Positions 44,105 to 55,104 of a stretch of DNA of 64,000 nucleotides are shown one piece after another. Numbering within the stretch: position 1 is the stretch's first letter; each line of letters opens with the position of its first letter. Under the pieces are notes generated by a model. It was not told the DNA's origin, ran no database searches, and worked only from the letters and a program-made list of their open reading frames with translations. The translations under genes and the position numbers were made by a program. Source of the DNA: CAYWKS01 sp964458935 (lineage in GTDB: Bacteria; Planctomycetota; Phycisphaerae; Phycisphaerales; Zrk34). The stretch spans positions 1 to 64,000 of the forward strand of contig CAYWKS010000012.1 in the NCBI GenBank assembly GCA_964458935.1, read 5' to 3'.

Positions 44105-45922
44105 GTGCTACCGTTCAATGATGAGCCCCGGGAAGACTTCGCGTTCTGGACGACGCTGTGGCGATACGTCCGGCCGCAGCGCAAGAAGCTGTATTTCACC
44201 GCGTTCCTCTCGCTGGTCGTCGGCGTGATGGTCGCCATCCAGCCCCTGGTGATCAAGTTCATCGTCGACGAGGGCATCCTGCGGCCGGACGCGTCGAACC
44301 GGGAGAAGATGCTGTACTCCCTGGGGTTCGTCGGTGTGTATTATGGGGTCAGCGCCGGGCGGGTCACGCTGTGGACGCTGGGCTATCGCGTGTTGGTCAA
44401 CACGATGGAGCAGTTCCTGTTCTCCATCCGGTCGCAGTTCTTCCGGCACCTGCAGGTCCTGTGCTTCCGCTTCCACGACACGGTGTCGAGCGGCGAGCTG
44501 TTCAACTACATCATGGGCTCGCCGATCAACACGCTGAAGCAGTTCCTGCAGCAGTTCGTTCTGGCCGTGCCGTTCCAGGTCGTCGCGTGGGTGGTCGCGC
44601 TGGGGGTGCTGTCGTCGTTCGACCTGCTGATGACCGGGATCTTCACGCTGACCGTGGTGGTGGTGGTGCTGCTGAACCGGCGATCGCGGCGGATCATCCG
44701 CACTATCAGCGCCGACTTCCTCGAGCACGAATCCGACGCCAGCAAGTACGTCGCGGACATGCTCCGCGGCACGCGGGAGATCAAGATCCACGCCATCGGC
44801 GAACGCGTCAGCGGCCGGTTCGACGACAAGATCGGCATCATCCGCGACAAGGAGGAGTACCTGCTCCGCAAGCAGCAGATCGAGCGGATCAAGCCCGAGG
44901 CGATCAACTACGTCGGGGTGGGCATCATCTTTATGACCGGCGCGTATTCGTGCGTCTATCGCGACCTCACGGTGGGCGAGCTGATGGCGTTCGCCGGGGC
45001 CATGGGCGCGCTGATGGGCCCGCTCATGCAACTGTTCAACCTCAACCTCATCCGCGCCAACGCCGAGGCCGGGCTCGAACGCATCACACGCATCCTCGCC
45101 ACCGAGTCCACCGTGCCCGAGGCGGCGCCCGAGCGGCAGATCACCGTCGCCGAGGCCGAACAGCAGGCCCGCGACACCGCCGCCCCGCTCATCGAGTTCG
45201 ACCAGGTCAGCTTCGCCTACCACCTCGGCTGGGACGGCGAGCACCCCCACTACGTCCTGGACAACATCTCCTGCGCGATCCGCGACGGCGAGAGCATCGG
45301 GCTCGTCGGGCCCAGCGGCTCGGGCAAGTCCACGTTCATCCGGCTCATCCTGCGGTTCTACGACCCCCAGCACGGCGCCATTCGACTCAACGGCCACAAC
45401 CTGCGATGCTTCGAGCAGGACGACCTCCGCGCCAACTTCGGCGTCGTCTCGCAGAACCCCTTCGTCTTCCAGACGACGATCTTCGAGAACGTCCGCGTCG
45501 CCAACAACCAGGCCTCCAATGACATGATCTACCAGGCGATGCAGATCGCCGGCGTCACCGATTTCCTGGACGACCTGCCCGCGCGCGAGCACACCGAGGT
45601 CGGCGAGGACGGCTACGGCCTGTCCGGCGGGCAGAAGCAGCGCGTCGCCATCGCCCGCGCCATCGTCAGCAACCCCCGCTACTTCATCTTCGACGAGGCC
45701 ACCAGCGCCCTCGACAACCAGTCCGAGCACAAGATCCAGGCGGCGATGGAGCAACTGATGCAAAAGCACACCATGTTCATCATCGCCCACCGCCTCTCGA
45801 CGATCCGCAACGTCGACCGCATCTTCGTCTTCGACCACGGCCGCATCGTCCAGACCGGCGACTACCCGACGCTGACCCAGACCCCCGGGTTGTTCCAGGA
45901 CCTGGTCTCGCACGGGCTGTGA
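44105..45922 (+). CDS. ABC transporter, fused permease-ATPase (exporter type)
   Basis: 605 aa from a GTG (GAGGCGG upstream). Six membrane segments lie within ~20-320, and an EAA-like half-transporter arrangement precedes the nucleotide-binding domain. Walker A is GPSGSGKST, the signature is LSGGQKQR and Walker B is YFIFDEATSALD, followed by the H-loop AHRLST. It resembles lipid A/multidrug exporters (MsbA-like) and would function as a homodimer. The cargo is unknown. It converges on the next gene with 15 bp between stops. Confidence 0.92.
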   Translation: MLPFNDEPREDFAFWTTLWRYVRPQRKKLYFTAFLSLVVGVMVAIQPLVIKFIVDEGILRPDASNREKMLYSLGFVGVYYGVSAGRVTLWTLGYRVLVNTMEQFLFSIRSQFFRHLQVLCFRFHDTVSSGELFNYIMGSPINTLKQFLQQFVLAVPFQVVAWVVALGVLSSFDLLMTGIFTLTVVVVVLLNRRSRRIIRTISADFLEHESDASKYVADMLRGTREIKIHAIGERVSGRFDDKIGIIRDKEEYLLRKQQIERIKPEAINYVGVGIIFMTGAYSCVYRDLTVGELMAFAGAMGALMGPLMQLFNLNLIRANAEAGLERITRILATESTVPEAAPERQITVAEAEQQARDTAAPLIEFDQVSFAYHLGWDGEHPHYVLDNISCAIRDGESIGLVGPSGSGKSTFIRLILRFYDPQHGAIRLNGHNLRCFEQDDLRANFGVVSQNPFVFQTTIFENVRVANNQASNDMIYQAMQIAGVTDFLDDLPAREHTEVGEDGYGLSGGQKQRVAIARAIVSNPRYFIFDEATSALDNQSEHKIQAAMEQLMQKHTMFIIAHRLSTIRNVDRIFVFDHGRIVQTGDYPTLTQTPGLFQDLVSHGL

Positions 45923-45937
45923 GGCGGGCCGCGGGGT

Positions 45938-47500
45938 TCAGGGCAGCTTCACGGTCAGGCGCCCCAGCGTCGGCGCCGTCGCCGCGATCTCGCCGTCAAC
46001 AACCAAGGTCAGCCCCGCGCCGCGGCCGAACCGCTCGCCCGTCCGGTCCCAGATCACCGCGACCTCGTGGCCGTGATACCGGACCCGGTCCAGCGCAAAC
46101 CAGTCCCACGTGCCCCGCGGCAGGAGGGGGTTGACCACGAGCGTCTGGCCGGCCGCGGGGCGGAGCCCGACCAGCCCCGTGATGATCAGGTCGCAGTAGC
46201 CCGAGTGGTTGTAGAAGACGCTGCGCGGCTTGTCGACGATCCACGCGCCGGTCTCGCCGTCGAGGCTCTCGGCGATCCACGGCCGACCGTCCTTGTGCTG
46301 CGACCGCGTGTAGGCTTCGAGCGTCTGGAAGTAGTCGCTCCGGTCCAGGGCGTCCTGCCCGTCGCGGTTGAGCTGATGGGCCATGGCGACCAGCGTCACG
46401 GTCGTCGCGAAGGGCCACGACGGCCCGTTCCACAGGCAGTCGTGCGGGTGCTCGAACCGGAACCGCGGGTGGCGCTGCTCGGCGGTGGTCGGCCCGAAGG
46501 GCGCGGCGAAGCCCCGGGGGTCGGTGATCTGGGCCCACGCCGCGTCGTACCGCGTGGTGTGATCGGTCATGCCGAAGTACCAGGGCGTGTAGCCGTGCAG
46601 CTCGCGGACGTCGGCGAGGTCGCGCGGCTCCCCGCCGCGCCCGCGCCGGCGGACCTTGAAGAACTGCGCATCGTCATCCCAGAGCATGTCGAGGGCGCGG
46701 CGCCTGATCTGTTCGGCCTCGCGCGCAAATCGCCGCGCCAGGTCATCCCGGCCGGCCGCCTCCGCGATCTTCGCGATGGCGACCGCGTCGCCGTACATGT
46801 AGCTGTTGATGGTGGCGCGGTACCCGCTGCCGCCGATGGACATCTCCATGCCGTCGCGGTCGTCGATCTGCCAGAACAGGCCCGCTTGCTCGTCGTACTT
46901 CTCGCGCCGCCACGCCTCGAAGTTCTCCACGAGATCGGGCAGCAGCTCGATGAGCAGCGCCTCGTCACCGTCGACGAGGCGCTTGGCGTACAAGGCATCG
47001 GCGGCCCAGAAGCTGTATCGCCGCGGCTCGCCGCCCCCGCGGAACCAGAACCGCGCATACCCGTCGAGGTATCGGCTTTCCCGCAGCCAACGCCCCTCGT
47101 AGAAGTGGTGACCCGCCGGGCAACTGATCGTGTTGTGCCTGCCCGACCAACTGACGTCCGGCAGGAACTCGGTGATCACGTACCCGTCCGGCGTGTGCTT
47201 GATGTGCTTGCGGTACGTCCACCACCGGAAGTAGTAGACCCGCTCGAACCGGTCGTCGGGGCAGGCGAACCGCGGGACATTGTCGCGGAGAAAGTCGTAC
47301 GCCTGGCGGTCGGTGATGGCCTGGACGTGCTGGTCCGACCACCGGGCGTAATCGGTGTTGAACCGCTCGACATGGGCTTGGATCGTCGCGTCGTCGATCA
47401 AGGCCGCAGCCCCTTGCTCCGTGGCCGGGCGATCGGCTTGGGCCGCGGCCGCCGCCCACAGCGCCACGATCCACAACACGGGTCGGTGGCATCGCATCAT
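45938..47500 (-). CDS. Exported MGH1-like (alpha/alpha)6 glycoside hydrolase
   Basis: 520 aa with a signal peptide (MMRCHRPVLWIVALWAAAAAQA). Two adjacent ATGs at 47500 and 47497 are possible. Toroid motifs resemble the mannosylglycerate hydrolase MGH1/GH63 clan: YYFRWWTYRKHIKHTPDGYV, NSYMYGDAVAIAKIAE, WNGPSWPFATTVT and a C-terminal beta domain (LNPLLP-like NPLLPRGTWDWF). Catalytic acids are not certain. It is likely to act on an alpha-linked saccharide outside the membrane. Confidence 0.78.
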   Translation of the reverse strand: MMRCHRPVLWIVALWAAAAAQADRPATEQGAAALIDDATIQAHVERFNTDYARWSDQHVQAITDRQAYDFLRDNVPRFACPDDRFERVYYFRWWTYRKHIKHTPDGYVITEFLPDVSWSGRHNTISCPAGHHFYEGRWLRESRYLDGYARFWFRGGGEPRRYSFWAADALYAKRLVDGDEALLIELLPDLVENFEAWRREKYDEQAGLFWQIDDRDGMEMSIGGSGYRATINSYMYGDAVAIAKIAEAAGRDDLARRFAREAEQIRRRALDMLWDDDAQFFKVRRRGRGGEPRDLADVRELHGYTPWYFGMTDHTTRYDAAWAQITDPRGFAAPFGPTTAEQRHPRFRFEHPHDCLWNGPSWPFATTVTLVAMAHQLNRDGQDALDRSDYFQTLEAYTRSQHKDGRPWIAESLDGETGAWIVDKPRSVFYNHSGYCDLIITGLVGLRPAAGQTLVVNPLLPRGTWDWFALDRVRYHGHEVAVIWDRTGERFGRGAGLTLVVDGEIAATAPTLGRLTVKLP

Positions 47501-47625
47501 CGTCCCAGTGTAAGCGGCGGCGCGCGCGGTGTCCTGCGGCGGCGGGGCGCTTGCCTTTCGCGCGCGGGCGGGTAACTTGAAGCGGCTCGGCGACATCCGC
47601 GGGCATCGGCTCGGAGCGATCGGTC

Positions 47626-49539
47626 ATGCACCTCACGCGGCACGGACTTGGCTGCGCCCTCGTCACGCTCTGGCTGTGCCTCGCGCCCGCGTCGGCGATG
47701 GCGCAGGACCCCGCGCTGCCGGCCCTGCCCGTGCCCGACGCCGCGCCCAACACGCCCGCCGACGCGGTCCCGGCCGACCTGGTCAGCCCCCGCGACACGA
47801 TGCGCGCCTTCCTCGAAGCGATGAACGACCTGCCGGACAGTTGGGCCCGGGCGGTCGACTGCCTCGAACTCACCGCCGAGCAGCGCGACCATGACCCGCG
47901 CCAGTTCGCCCGCGACCTGTATTTCGTGCTCAACCGGATCGAGTGGGTCGACATCGACCGCCTGCCCGGTCACGAGGAGGTCAAGCAGTGGCACTTGACC
48001 GAGTACGTGTTCTTCCCGCGGGGCTACGAGCAGCGGGACGTGCTCGGCCGCCTCGGGGACGAGCGACCGGCCGGGCGGGTCGCGCTCGTGCCCGACGCCC
48101 ACGGCGCCTGGCGCTTCTCGCCGGGCACGGTCGGCGCGCTGCCGGCCCTCCGCGCGCAGTTCGAACGCCACGGCCTGCCCCGCATCGCCGGGTCGGACAT
48201 CCTCACCCCCGCCGACTATCTCAGGCAACTGCTGCCCGAGAGCTGGGAGGACCAGCGCCTGCTGACGCTGGAGTACTGGCAGTGGGCGGCCCTGCTGGTG
48301 CTGCTGGTGATCGGGTTCGCGCTGGACCTGCTGGTGCGGGGGGTGTTCGCGTTGATCATGGTCCGGGTGACCCGCGGCGATGCACGCAGCCCCGTGGAGC
48401 GTCGCACGTGGGCGCTGAAGGCGGCGCGGCCGTTCGGGCTCCTCGCCGCGGGCATCGCCTGGCTTTCGCTGCTCTGGCTGGTCGACCTGCCGGAGCTGGC
48501 GCACGTCATCCTCCACGGCGCCGCGTCGATCTTCACCGTCCTGGCCGGCACGTGGGCGACGTGGCGGCTGACCGACGTCGCGTTCGACCGGCTGTCGGCC
48601 CGCGCCGAGCGGACCGACACCAAGATCGACGACGTGCTCTACCCGCTGGTCCGCCGGGCGCTGAAGGTGCTGATCGTGATCTTCGGCGTCATCTATGCCG
48701 CCGAGAGCGTCAACATCGAGACCGCGCCGCTGCTGGCCTCGCTGGGCGTCGGGTCGCTCGCCTTCGCCTTCGCCGCCCGCGACACCATCGAGAACTTCTT
48801 CGGGTCCGTCGCCGTGCTGCTCGACCAGCCCTTCGAGGTCGGCGACTGGGTCGTGATCGGCGAGGCCGAGGGCATCGTGGAAGAGATCGGCTTCCGCTCC
48901 TCTCGCATCCGCACCTTCTACAACTCCCAGATCACGGTGCCCAACGCCAACCTCGTCCGGGCCAACGTCGACAACTACGGCCGGCGCAAGTATCGGCGCT
49001 GGATGACCACGCTCGGCGTGCAGTACGACACCACGCCCGAGCAACTGGTCAGCTTCACCGAGGGCATCCGCGAGCTGGTCCGCTCGCACCCCTACACCCG
49101 CAAGGACTACTTCCAGGTCTGGTGCAACGAGTTCGGCGCTTCGTCGCTGAACATCCTGGTGTACGTGTTCTTCGAGGTGCCCGACTGGTCGACGGAGCTT
49201 CGTGAGCGTGAGCGGCTGTTCCTGGACGTCCTGCGTCTGGCGGACCAGCTCGGCGTGAGCTTCGCGTTCCCGACGACGACGGTCCACCTGCACCACGAGC
49301 CGGCCGACGCCGCGCACCAACCCGCCCGGCCGCCCCAGAGCCTCACCGAGCGCCGCGCCCAGGTCGCGGGCATCCGTTCCGCCCAGAAGCTGGTCGCCCA
49401 GCAGCCGTGGCTGACCGCCAAGCCCGGCCCGGTGCTGTTCAAGGGCGGGCCCACCTACGTCCCGATCGACCCGGCGACCGGCCAGCCGCTCGACCCCGAA
49501 GCCAAGACCGCCATTGAAGACCGTACCGCTGGCGGGTGA
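47626..49539 (+). CDS. MscS-family mechanosensitive channel, large exported type
   Basis: 637 aa. Signal peptide (cleaved after ~ASAMA), a ~190-residue extracytoplasmic domain, then membrane helices near 220-240, 275-290, 295-315 and 345-370. The MscS pore helix and beta domain are clear: LGVGSLAFAFAARDTIENFFGS (in two parts), QPFEVGDWVVIGEAEGIVEEIGFRSSRIRTF and PNANLVRANVDNYG. The C-terminus is a soluble beta-alpha vestibule plus a disordered Pro-rich tail. It opens under membrane tension to release solutes. Confidence 0.9.
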   Translation: MHLTRHGLGCALVTLWLCLAPASAMAQDPALPALPVPDAAPNTPADAVPADLVSPRDTMRAFLEAMNDLPDSWARAVDCLELTAEQRDHDPRQFARDLYFVLNRIEWVDIDRLPGHEEVKQWHLTEYVFFPRGYEQRDVLGRLGDERPAGRVALVPDAHGAWRFSPGTVGALPALRAQFERHGLPRIAGSDILTPADYLRQLLPESWEDQRLLTLEYWQWAALLVLLVIGFALDLLVRGVFALIMVRVTRGDARSPVERRTWALKAARPFGLLAAGIAWLSLLWLVDLPELAHVILHGAASIFTVLAGTWATWRLTDVAFDRLSARAERTDTKIDDVLYPLVRRALKVLIVIFGVIYAAESVNIETAPLLASLGVGSLAFAFAARDTIENFFGSVAVLLDQPFEVGDWVVIGEAEGIVEEIGFRSSRIRTFYNSQITVPNANLVRANVDNYGRRKYRRWMTTLGVQYDTTPEQLVSFTEGIRELVRSHPYTRKDYFQVWCNEFGASSLNILVYVFFEVPDWSTELRERERLFLDVLRLADQLGVSFAFPTTTVHLHHEPADAAHQPARPPQSLTERRAQVAGIRSAQKLVAQQPWLTAKPGPVLFKGGPTYVPIDPATGQPLDPEAKTAIEDRTAGG

Positions 49540-49639
49540 TCCGCGGCCGCCCCTCGCCCCGGCGCGTCGGGCGATGCATCTTCGCCCGACGCGGTACACT
49601 GTCGGCCAGCGGGTACCACCAGACGCGTCGGGACGGAGC

Positions 49640-50443
49640 ATGGCCGACAGACCCACCGAGCATCAGCTTGTTTTTGTGGCCGGCCTGCACCGCAGCGGCA
49701 CGACGCCGCTCGCCCGCTGCCTCGCGGCCCACCCCCGGGCCAGCGGGTTCGCCGATACCGGCGTCCCCGCCGACGAAGGCCAGCACCTCCAGGACGTCTA
49801 CCCCCAGGACATCTCGTACGGCGGGCCGGGCCTGTTCGGCTACCACGAGCCCGGTCACCTCACCGAAGACTCGGAGCTGGTCAGCGCGGCCCACGCGGCC
49901 CGGCTCTTCGAGCAGTGGTCGATGTACTGGGACCTGGACTGCCCGGTGCTGATCGAGAAGTCGCCGCCCAACCTGATCCGCAGCCGGTTCCTGCGGGCGC
50001 TGTTCCCCGGGTGCCGCTTCGTGTTCATCCAGCGCCACCCCGTGGTGGCCTCGCTGGCCACGCGGAAGATGTCCGGGATCAATTCCGTGCCCGAGATGGT
50101 CGCCCATTGGGTCCACTGCCATCAACTGTTCCTCGAGGACGTGGCGCACCTCGAACCGCAGACGTACCGCGCCGTGCGGTACGAGCGGCTGGTCGCCGAC
50201 CCCCAGCCGCACATCGATCGCATCATGCAGTGGTTGGGGCTGGACCCGATGCCGGTGGCGGAGATGTTCGAGCCCCGGGCCAATGAGCCGTACCTCCGGG
50301 CCTACGCCGACATGCGGCGGTCGTGGCTCAGCCGCCGCGGCATGAGGAAGATGATCGCCGAACTCGAGCCCGGCGTCCGCGCCCTGGGGTACAGCCTCGA
50401 TGAGGTCGACCGGCTGCTGCCCAGCCCCGTCTTCGACCCCTGA
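49640..50443 (+). CDS. Sulfotransferase family protein
   Basis: 267 aa, cytosolic. The 5'-PSB loop is GLHRSGTTPLARCLAAHP, which binds PAPS. A second, 3'-phosphate-binding segment is FVFIQRHPVVASLATRKMS. It transfers a sulfuryl group to an unknown acceptor. The ATG at 49640 has GGAG 5 nt upstream. An upstream -10-like TACACT (49595-49600) lies 39 nt before it. Sulfatase and esterase genes occur ~10 kb away, but no direct link is visible. Confidence 0.85.
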   Translation: MADRPTEHQLVFVAGLHRSGTTPLARCLAAHPRASGFADTGVPADEGQHLQDVYPQDISYGGPGLFGYHEPGHLTEDSELVSAAHAARLFEQWSMYWDLDCPVLIEKSPPNLIRSRFLRALFPGCRFVFIQRHPVVASLATRKMSGINSVPEMVAHWVHCHQLFLEDVAHLEPQTYRAVRYERLVADPQPHIDRIMQWLGLDPMPVAEMFEPRANEPYLRAYADMRRSWLSRRGMRKMIAELEPGVRALGYSLDEVDRLLPSPVFDP

Positions 50444-50456
50444 CGGACGGCGCAAC

Positions 50457-50485
50457 AAAAAAGCCCCGGCCGGACGACCGGGGCT
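50457..50485 (-). terminator. Intrinsic terminator of gap
   Basis: Minus strand: stem AGCCCCGG/CCGGGGCT, 8-nt loop, then six T. It begins 25 bp after the gap stop codon. Confidence 0.85.
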
Positions 50486-50510
50486 GCGTCGCGATTCAGC
50501 GGTTGAGCGG

Positions 50511-51518
<1,008 letters not shown>

Positions 51519-51600
51519 GATAGAAAGCTCCGTACGTTAGCAGGTTCTCGGGAAGGGTCGGCCGGTGGGGCGGGGCCGATCCGGTCATGTCGGACCGAGG

Positions 51601-51629
51601 AAGGTAGTGGCACACGCGTCAAATGTCAA
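51601..51629 (-). promoter_or_regulatory. Sigma70-like promoter of gap
   Basis: Minus strand: -35 TTGACA (51629..51624), 17-nt spacer, -10 TACCTT (51606..51601). Leader about 75 nt. Confidence 0.7.
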
Positions 51630-51655
51630 ACCCGACGGTCCACGATGAATCGGCC

Positions 51656-51683
51656 TTGCCGCGCGGGCGTGAGCAGATATACT
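51656..51683 (+). promoter_or_regulatory. Sigma70-like promoter of tRNA-Ile
   Basis: -35 TTGCCG (51656-51661), 16-nt spacer, -10 TATACT (51678-51683), start ~51690, 27 nt before the tRNA. Confidence 0.65.
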
Positions 51684-51716
51684 GGGGCGTTCCGCGGGCG
51701 CACATCCGCGGCGCAC

Positions 51717-51790
<74 letters not shown>

Positions 51791-51965
51791 TTGACCGCTC
51801 GCGGGCAGGCGCTCGCCTGACCTTCACGCACCCCACCGCTCCGGACGCCTCGCGGCAGCCCCATGGGCACCTCCGAGGTGATCCATCACACCGGGCGAGC
51901 CTAGATTACCGCGGCCGGCGTCGTATCATGATGGATACACGCACCCTATCCGAACGAGGTGATTC

Positions 51966-53840
51966 ATGAAGTGCTTGTCGCAACTGTCCGCGATGCTCGG
52001 GGCCGGGGCGGTCGCCGTGCTGGCCTGCGCAGGTGAACCGGCGCCGGCGAGCGGCCCGACGTATCTCGACCTGGCCCGCGCCTACGCCGACGTGATGATC
52101 GAGAAGGGACGCGACACGTACGGCAAAGAACACAGCCCGCTCTTCGCCGCCACCCTGGATCGCGAGACCTACGAAGTGGGCAAGCAACCGGGTATTCCCG
52201 GTGTCCGGGGCAAGGACCGCTGCGTGTTTGGAGCCAATGTGCAGGACGACCCGGGGCTCTACCACTTGCTCCTGGGGCTGGCCGAGGTGACGGGCGATCC
52301 CAAGTACCAGAAGGCGTATGACGAGTGCTTTGCGTTCTTCTACACGAAGACGCAGAGTCCGGTCACGGGGCTGTATCCGTGGGGCGAACACATTTGCTGG
52401 AACTTCGTTGAGGACCGCTGCACGGGCTGGAAGATGATGCATGAAGCCAACATGATCTGGCCCTTCTGGGACGATGCCTATCGCATGGCACCGGAGAATG
52501 CCTGGCGGTATGCCGTGGGAATGCTGGATCACGGCATCATCGTCAACGAGGCAGGGGGCATTGCCCAGTTCCGCAACAAGGTCACGTTCTCTCGCCATAC
52601 GCAGTACGACAAACACAACCCTTGGCAGGGCTCGGAATACCCGCGCTATGGCGGCCAGTTCATGTGGATCTTTGCCGATGCCTATGGTCGCCCCGAGAAC
52701 AGGCAGCGCGAGCGGCGCGACGATCTCAAGAGGGCAGCAGAGCAAGTTCTTGAGCACTATGAGACCAAGCTGAGGAACTGCGGCTACATCCCGTGCGCTG
52801 GCGGCCCGGACGGGACGAAGTACTACGGCAAGGGAAGGGGTGTGAGTTCAGGGATACGCGACGGATCAGACAGAGGCGAGGCCGGACTTCCCGTCAAGCG
52901 CATGCCCGCCTGGCCGGGGCAGAGCCTGGAGTTGGCCCGTTGTGCATGGTTTGCGGCGCAGGCCTTTGACGAACCGTTGAAAAGCCGCTTTCGTGACCAC
53001 GCCTTGGCCGTGGAGGACACATTCTTCACCAGGAGTGAGCGGAACCCCATACAGCACAAGGTGTTTGAGGGGGGCGGCTTCCACGCGAATATGGAAAGCA
53101 CGCTGGAAGGGCCCAACGAATCGTATGAGAAAGGTCGCAAAGCCAATTCCTGGACTCCGCACTGGCAGACCCGCTACGGATCGACCACGACCGCATCTAT
53201 GGCGTGCGACTGGATGATCCCCAGATACCTGCAGATCAAAGACACCCACCCGCAGATTGCGCGCAAGTACATGGCCATGTTTGAGGCCGTCGCGGACATC
53301 TACATGACCGCTGATCCCGAGCCGGGCATGACGCTCACGCCCGGCTCGCTGGAGCCGGTCGTCCGTTTCATGGGCCAGATGTACGAGTGGACCGGCGAGC
53401 GGAAGTACCTGGAGCGGGCCAACCACTTCGCCCAGCTCGCGGTGTGGCACTTCATGGACGGCGTCTCGCCGCTTCCCCGGGCGAGCACGAAGAACGACCA
53501 CTACGAGTCGAAGACGCGCAGCGCCGAGTTGATGAACACGCTGTTCGAGCTGCATCGCTGGGGCATTCGGCCGGACTGGAATTACCCGTCACGGGTCGGG
53601 CTGGACATGGGCCCGGACTATGTCAGGGCGGATCGGCCGGCGCGGGTGCGGATGCTGCTGGACCACGCGGCCGCCCATCCCGACGACCGCGAGGCGGTCG
53701 AAGAGGTGATGTTCCGGATGCCCGGCCCGGCGATCGACGGCGCGCTGAAGCAGGCGTTGCCGGACGACGATGTCGCGGCGTTGGCCGCGCGCGTGCTGGA
53801 GCGGCGGGCGGCGGGCGCCGCTGGCCGGGACAGCGGTTGA
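51966..53840 (+). CDS. Exported (alpha/alpha)-toroid protein, probably carbohydrate-active
   Basis: 624 aa. Signal peptide with lipobox-like VLAC (~21); GAGGTGA lies 3 nt before the ATG. Helix-rich repeats suggest a toroid: DPGLYHLLLGLAEVTGDPKYQKAY, GWKMMHEANMIWPFWDDAYR, TASMACDWMIPRYLQI and RKYLERANHFAQLAVWHF. These resemble pectate/uronate lyases and GH-type toroids. The family is unrecognised. The G+C of the first ~1.3 kb is visibly lower, with more A/T-ending codons, than that of the last ~0.5 kb and of the neighbours. Confidence 0.6.
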   Translation: MKCLSQLSAMLGAGAVAVLACAGEPAPASGPTYLDLARAYADVMIEKGRDTYGKEHSPLFAATLDRETYEVGKQPGIPGVRGKDRCVFGANVQDDPGLYHLLLGLAEVTGDPKYQKAYDECFAFFYTKTQSPVTGLYPWGEHICWNFVEDRCTGWKMMHEANMIWPFWDDAYRMAPENAWRYAVGMLDHGIIVNEAGGIAQFRNKVTFSRHTQYDKHNPWQGSEYPRYGGQFMWIFADAYGRPENRQRERRDDLKRAAEQVLEHYETKLRNCGYIPCAGGPDGTKYYGKGRGVSSGIRDGSDRGEAGLPVKRMPAWPGQSLELARCAWFAAQAFDEPLKSRFRDHALAVEDTFFTRSERNPIQHKVFEGGGFHANMESTLEGPNESYEKGRKANSWTPHWQTRYGSTTTASMACDWMIPRYLQIKDTHPQIARKYMAMFEAVADIYMTADPEPGMTLTPGSLEPVVRFMGQMYEWTGERKYLERANHFAQLAVWHFMDGVSPLPRASTKNDHYESKTRSAELMNTLFELHRWGIRPDWNYPSRVGLDMGPDYVRADRPARVRMLLDHAAAHPDDREAVEEVMFRMPGPAIDGALKQALPDDDVAALAARVLERRAAGAAGRDSG

Positions 53841-53920
53841 ATCAAGTTGCCCGCCGGTGTGGCCGATACTTGGGGATGACCCGGCGGTGCATGATGCCGG
53901 GCCCAACCAGGAGCGGCGAC

Positions 53921-54085
53921 GTGAGTAGCCAGATGATTCGACTGGTCTGTCCAAACCTCAAGTGTCGCAAGATCCTTGCCGTGCCGGAGAACACGCGCGG
54001 CAAGGCGATCCTTTGCAGCTCGTGCGGGGCGGCGGTCCGGGTGCCGGCCGATCGACTCAAGCCCGCCGACAGCCGCAAGGACTGA
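53921..54085 (+). CDS. Small zinc-ribbon protein (54 aa)
   Basis: Starts at GTG 53921 with a perfect AGGAG 7 nt upstream; an ATG four codons on is the alternative. Two Cys pairs, CPNLKC and CSSC, about 20 residues apart make a zinc ribbon as in small planctomycete proteins of unknown role. The basic tail after the ribbon might contact nucleic acid. It is overlooked as a long shadow frame but the ribosome binding site is good. Confidence 0.7.
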   Translation: MSSQMIRLVCPNLKCRKILAVPENTRGKAILCSSCGAAVRVPADRLKPADSRKD

Positions 54086-54217
54086 CCGCCGGCCCCGGCG
54101 GACGAGGCCGCTGCCTCCCGCCCCCGATCGTCATCCGATTCGTTGCATGTCCGCGGCCTTGTGCGTAGGTTGTGCGTTGGCGCAGACGCACCGACCATCC
54201 CAGCGCGAGGTATCCGC

Positions 54218-55087
54218 ATGTTCACAGGCGCTATCACCGCCATGATCAGCCCTTTCCGGGACGACCAGCTCGATGAGCGGCGGCTCCAGGAACAGGTCAA
54301 CTTCCAGATCGACCGGGGCATCGAGGGGCTGGTGCCGTGCGGCACGACGGGCGAGAGCCCCACGCTCAGCCACGACGAGCACGAGCGGGTGATCGATGTG
54401 GTCGTGGAGGCGGCGGCGGGGCGGGTGCCGGTCATCGCCGGCGCCGGGTCCAACGCGACCGCCGAGGCGCTGCGGTTGGCGCGGCACGCCCGGACCGCCG
54501 GCGCCGACGCCACGCTCCAGGTCACCGGGTACTACAACAAGCCCTCCCAGGAAGGCATGTACCGCCACTTCATGACGATCGCCGACGCGGTCGACCTGCC
54601 GATGGTGCTGTACAACATCCCCGGCCGGTGCGTCGTGGGCATGACGCCGGCGACGATCGCCCGGCTGGCCGAGCACCCCAACATCGTCGCGGTCAAGGAA
54701 GCGACCGGGTCGTTGGACGCGGCGAGCGAGATCGCGCAGTTGTGCGACCTGACCATCCTTTCCGGCGATGACTCGCTGACCCTGCCGCTGATGAGCGTGG
54801 GGGCCCGGGGCGTGATCAGCGTGATGGCGAACCTCGTGCCGGCCAAGGTGAGGGCGCTGACCGATGCGGCGGCGTCGGGCGACCTCGCGGCGGCCCGGGC
54901 CGTGCATGCCGAGCTGTTCCCCCTGTTCAGCGCGTGCCTGAAGCTCGCGGTCAACCCCGTGCCGATCAAGGCGATGATGGCCGCCGCCGGTCGCGACACC
55001 GGCATGGTGAGGCTGCCGCTGGTCGAGCTCGACGACGAGGCGGCGGGGCGGCTGCGGCAACTCCTGGCCGATCGCCAAGTCCTCTGA
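54218..55087 (+). CDS. dapA: 4-hydroxy-tetrahydrodipicolinate synthase
   Basis: 289 aa. First enzyme of the diaminopimelate/lysine branch, condensing pyruvate and aspartate semialdehyde. Class I aldolase barrel: TAMISPF start, GLVPCGTTGESPTLSHDEH, GYYNKPSQEGMYRHF, the Tyr in PMVLYNIPGRC and the Schiff-base Lys in VAVKEATG. The start at 54218 removes an unsupported extension and keeps the canonical N-terminus. It converges on the cytochrome gene. Confidence 0.94.
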   Translation: MFTGAITAMISPFRDDQLDERRLQEQVNFQIDRGIEGLVPCGTTGESPTLSHDEHERVIDVVVEAAAGRVPVIAGAGSNATAEALRLARHARTAGADATLQVTGYYNKPSQEGMYRHFMTIADAVDLPMVLYNIPGRCVVGMTPATIARLAEHPNIVAVKEATGSLDAASEIAQLCDLTILSGDDSLTLPLMSVGARGVISVMANLVPAKVRALTDAAASGDLAAARAVHAELFPLFSACLKLAVNPVPIKAMMAAAGRDTGMVRLPLVELDDEAAGRLRQLLADRQVL

Positions 55088-55104
55088 GCCGGCCGGCCGG
55101 CCGA

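Noticed and set aside
44080..44105. An ATG after a strong AGGAG at 44080, just before the ABC transporter
   Set aside because: It opens a different frame with no recognisable protein. The GTG at 44105 is in frame with the clear ABC transporter.
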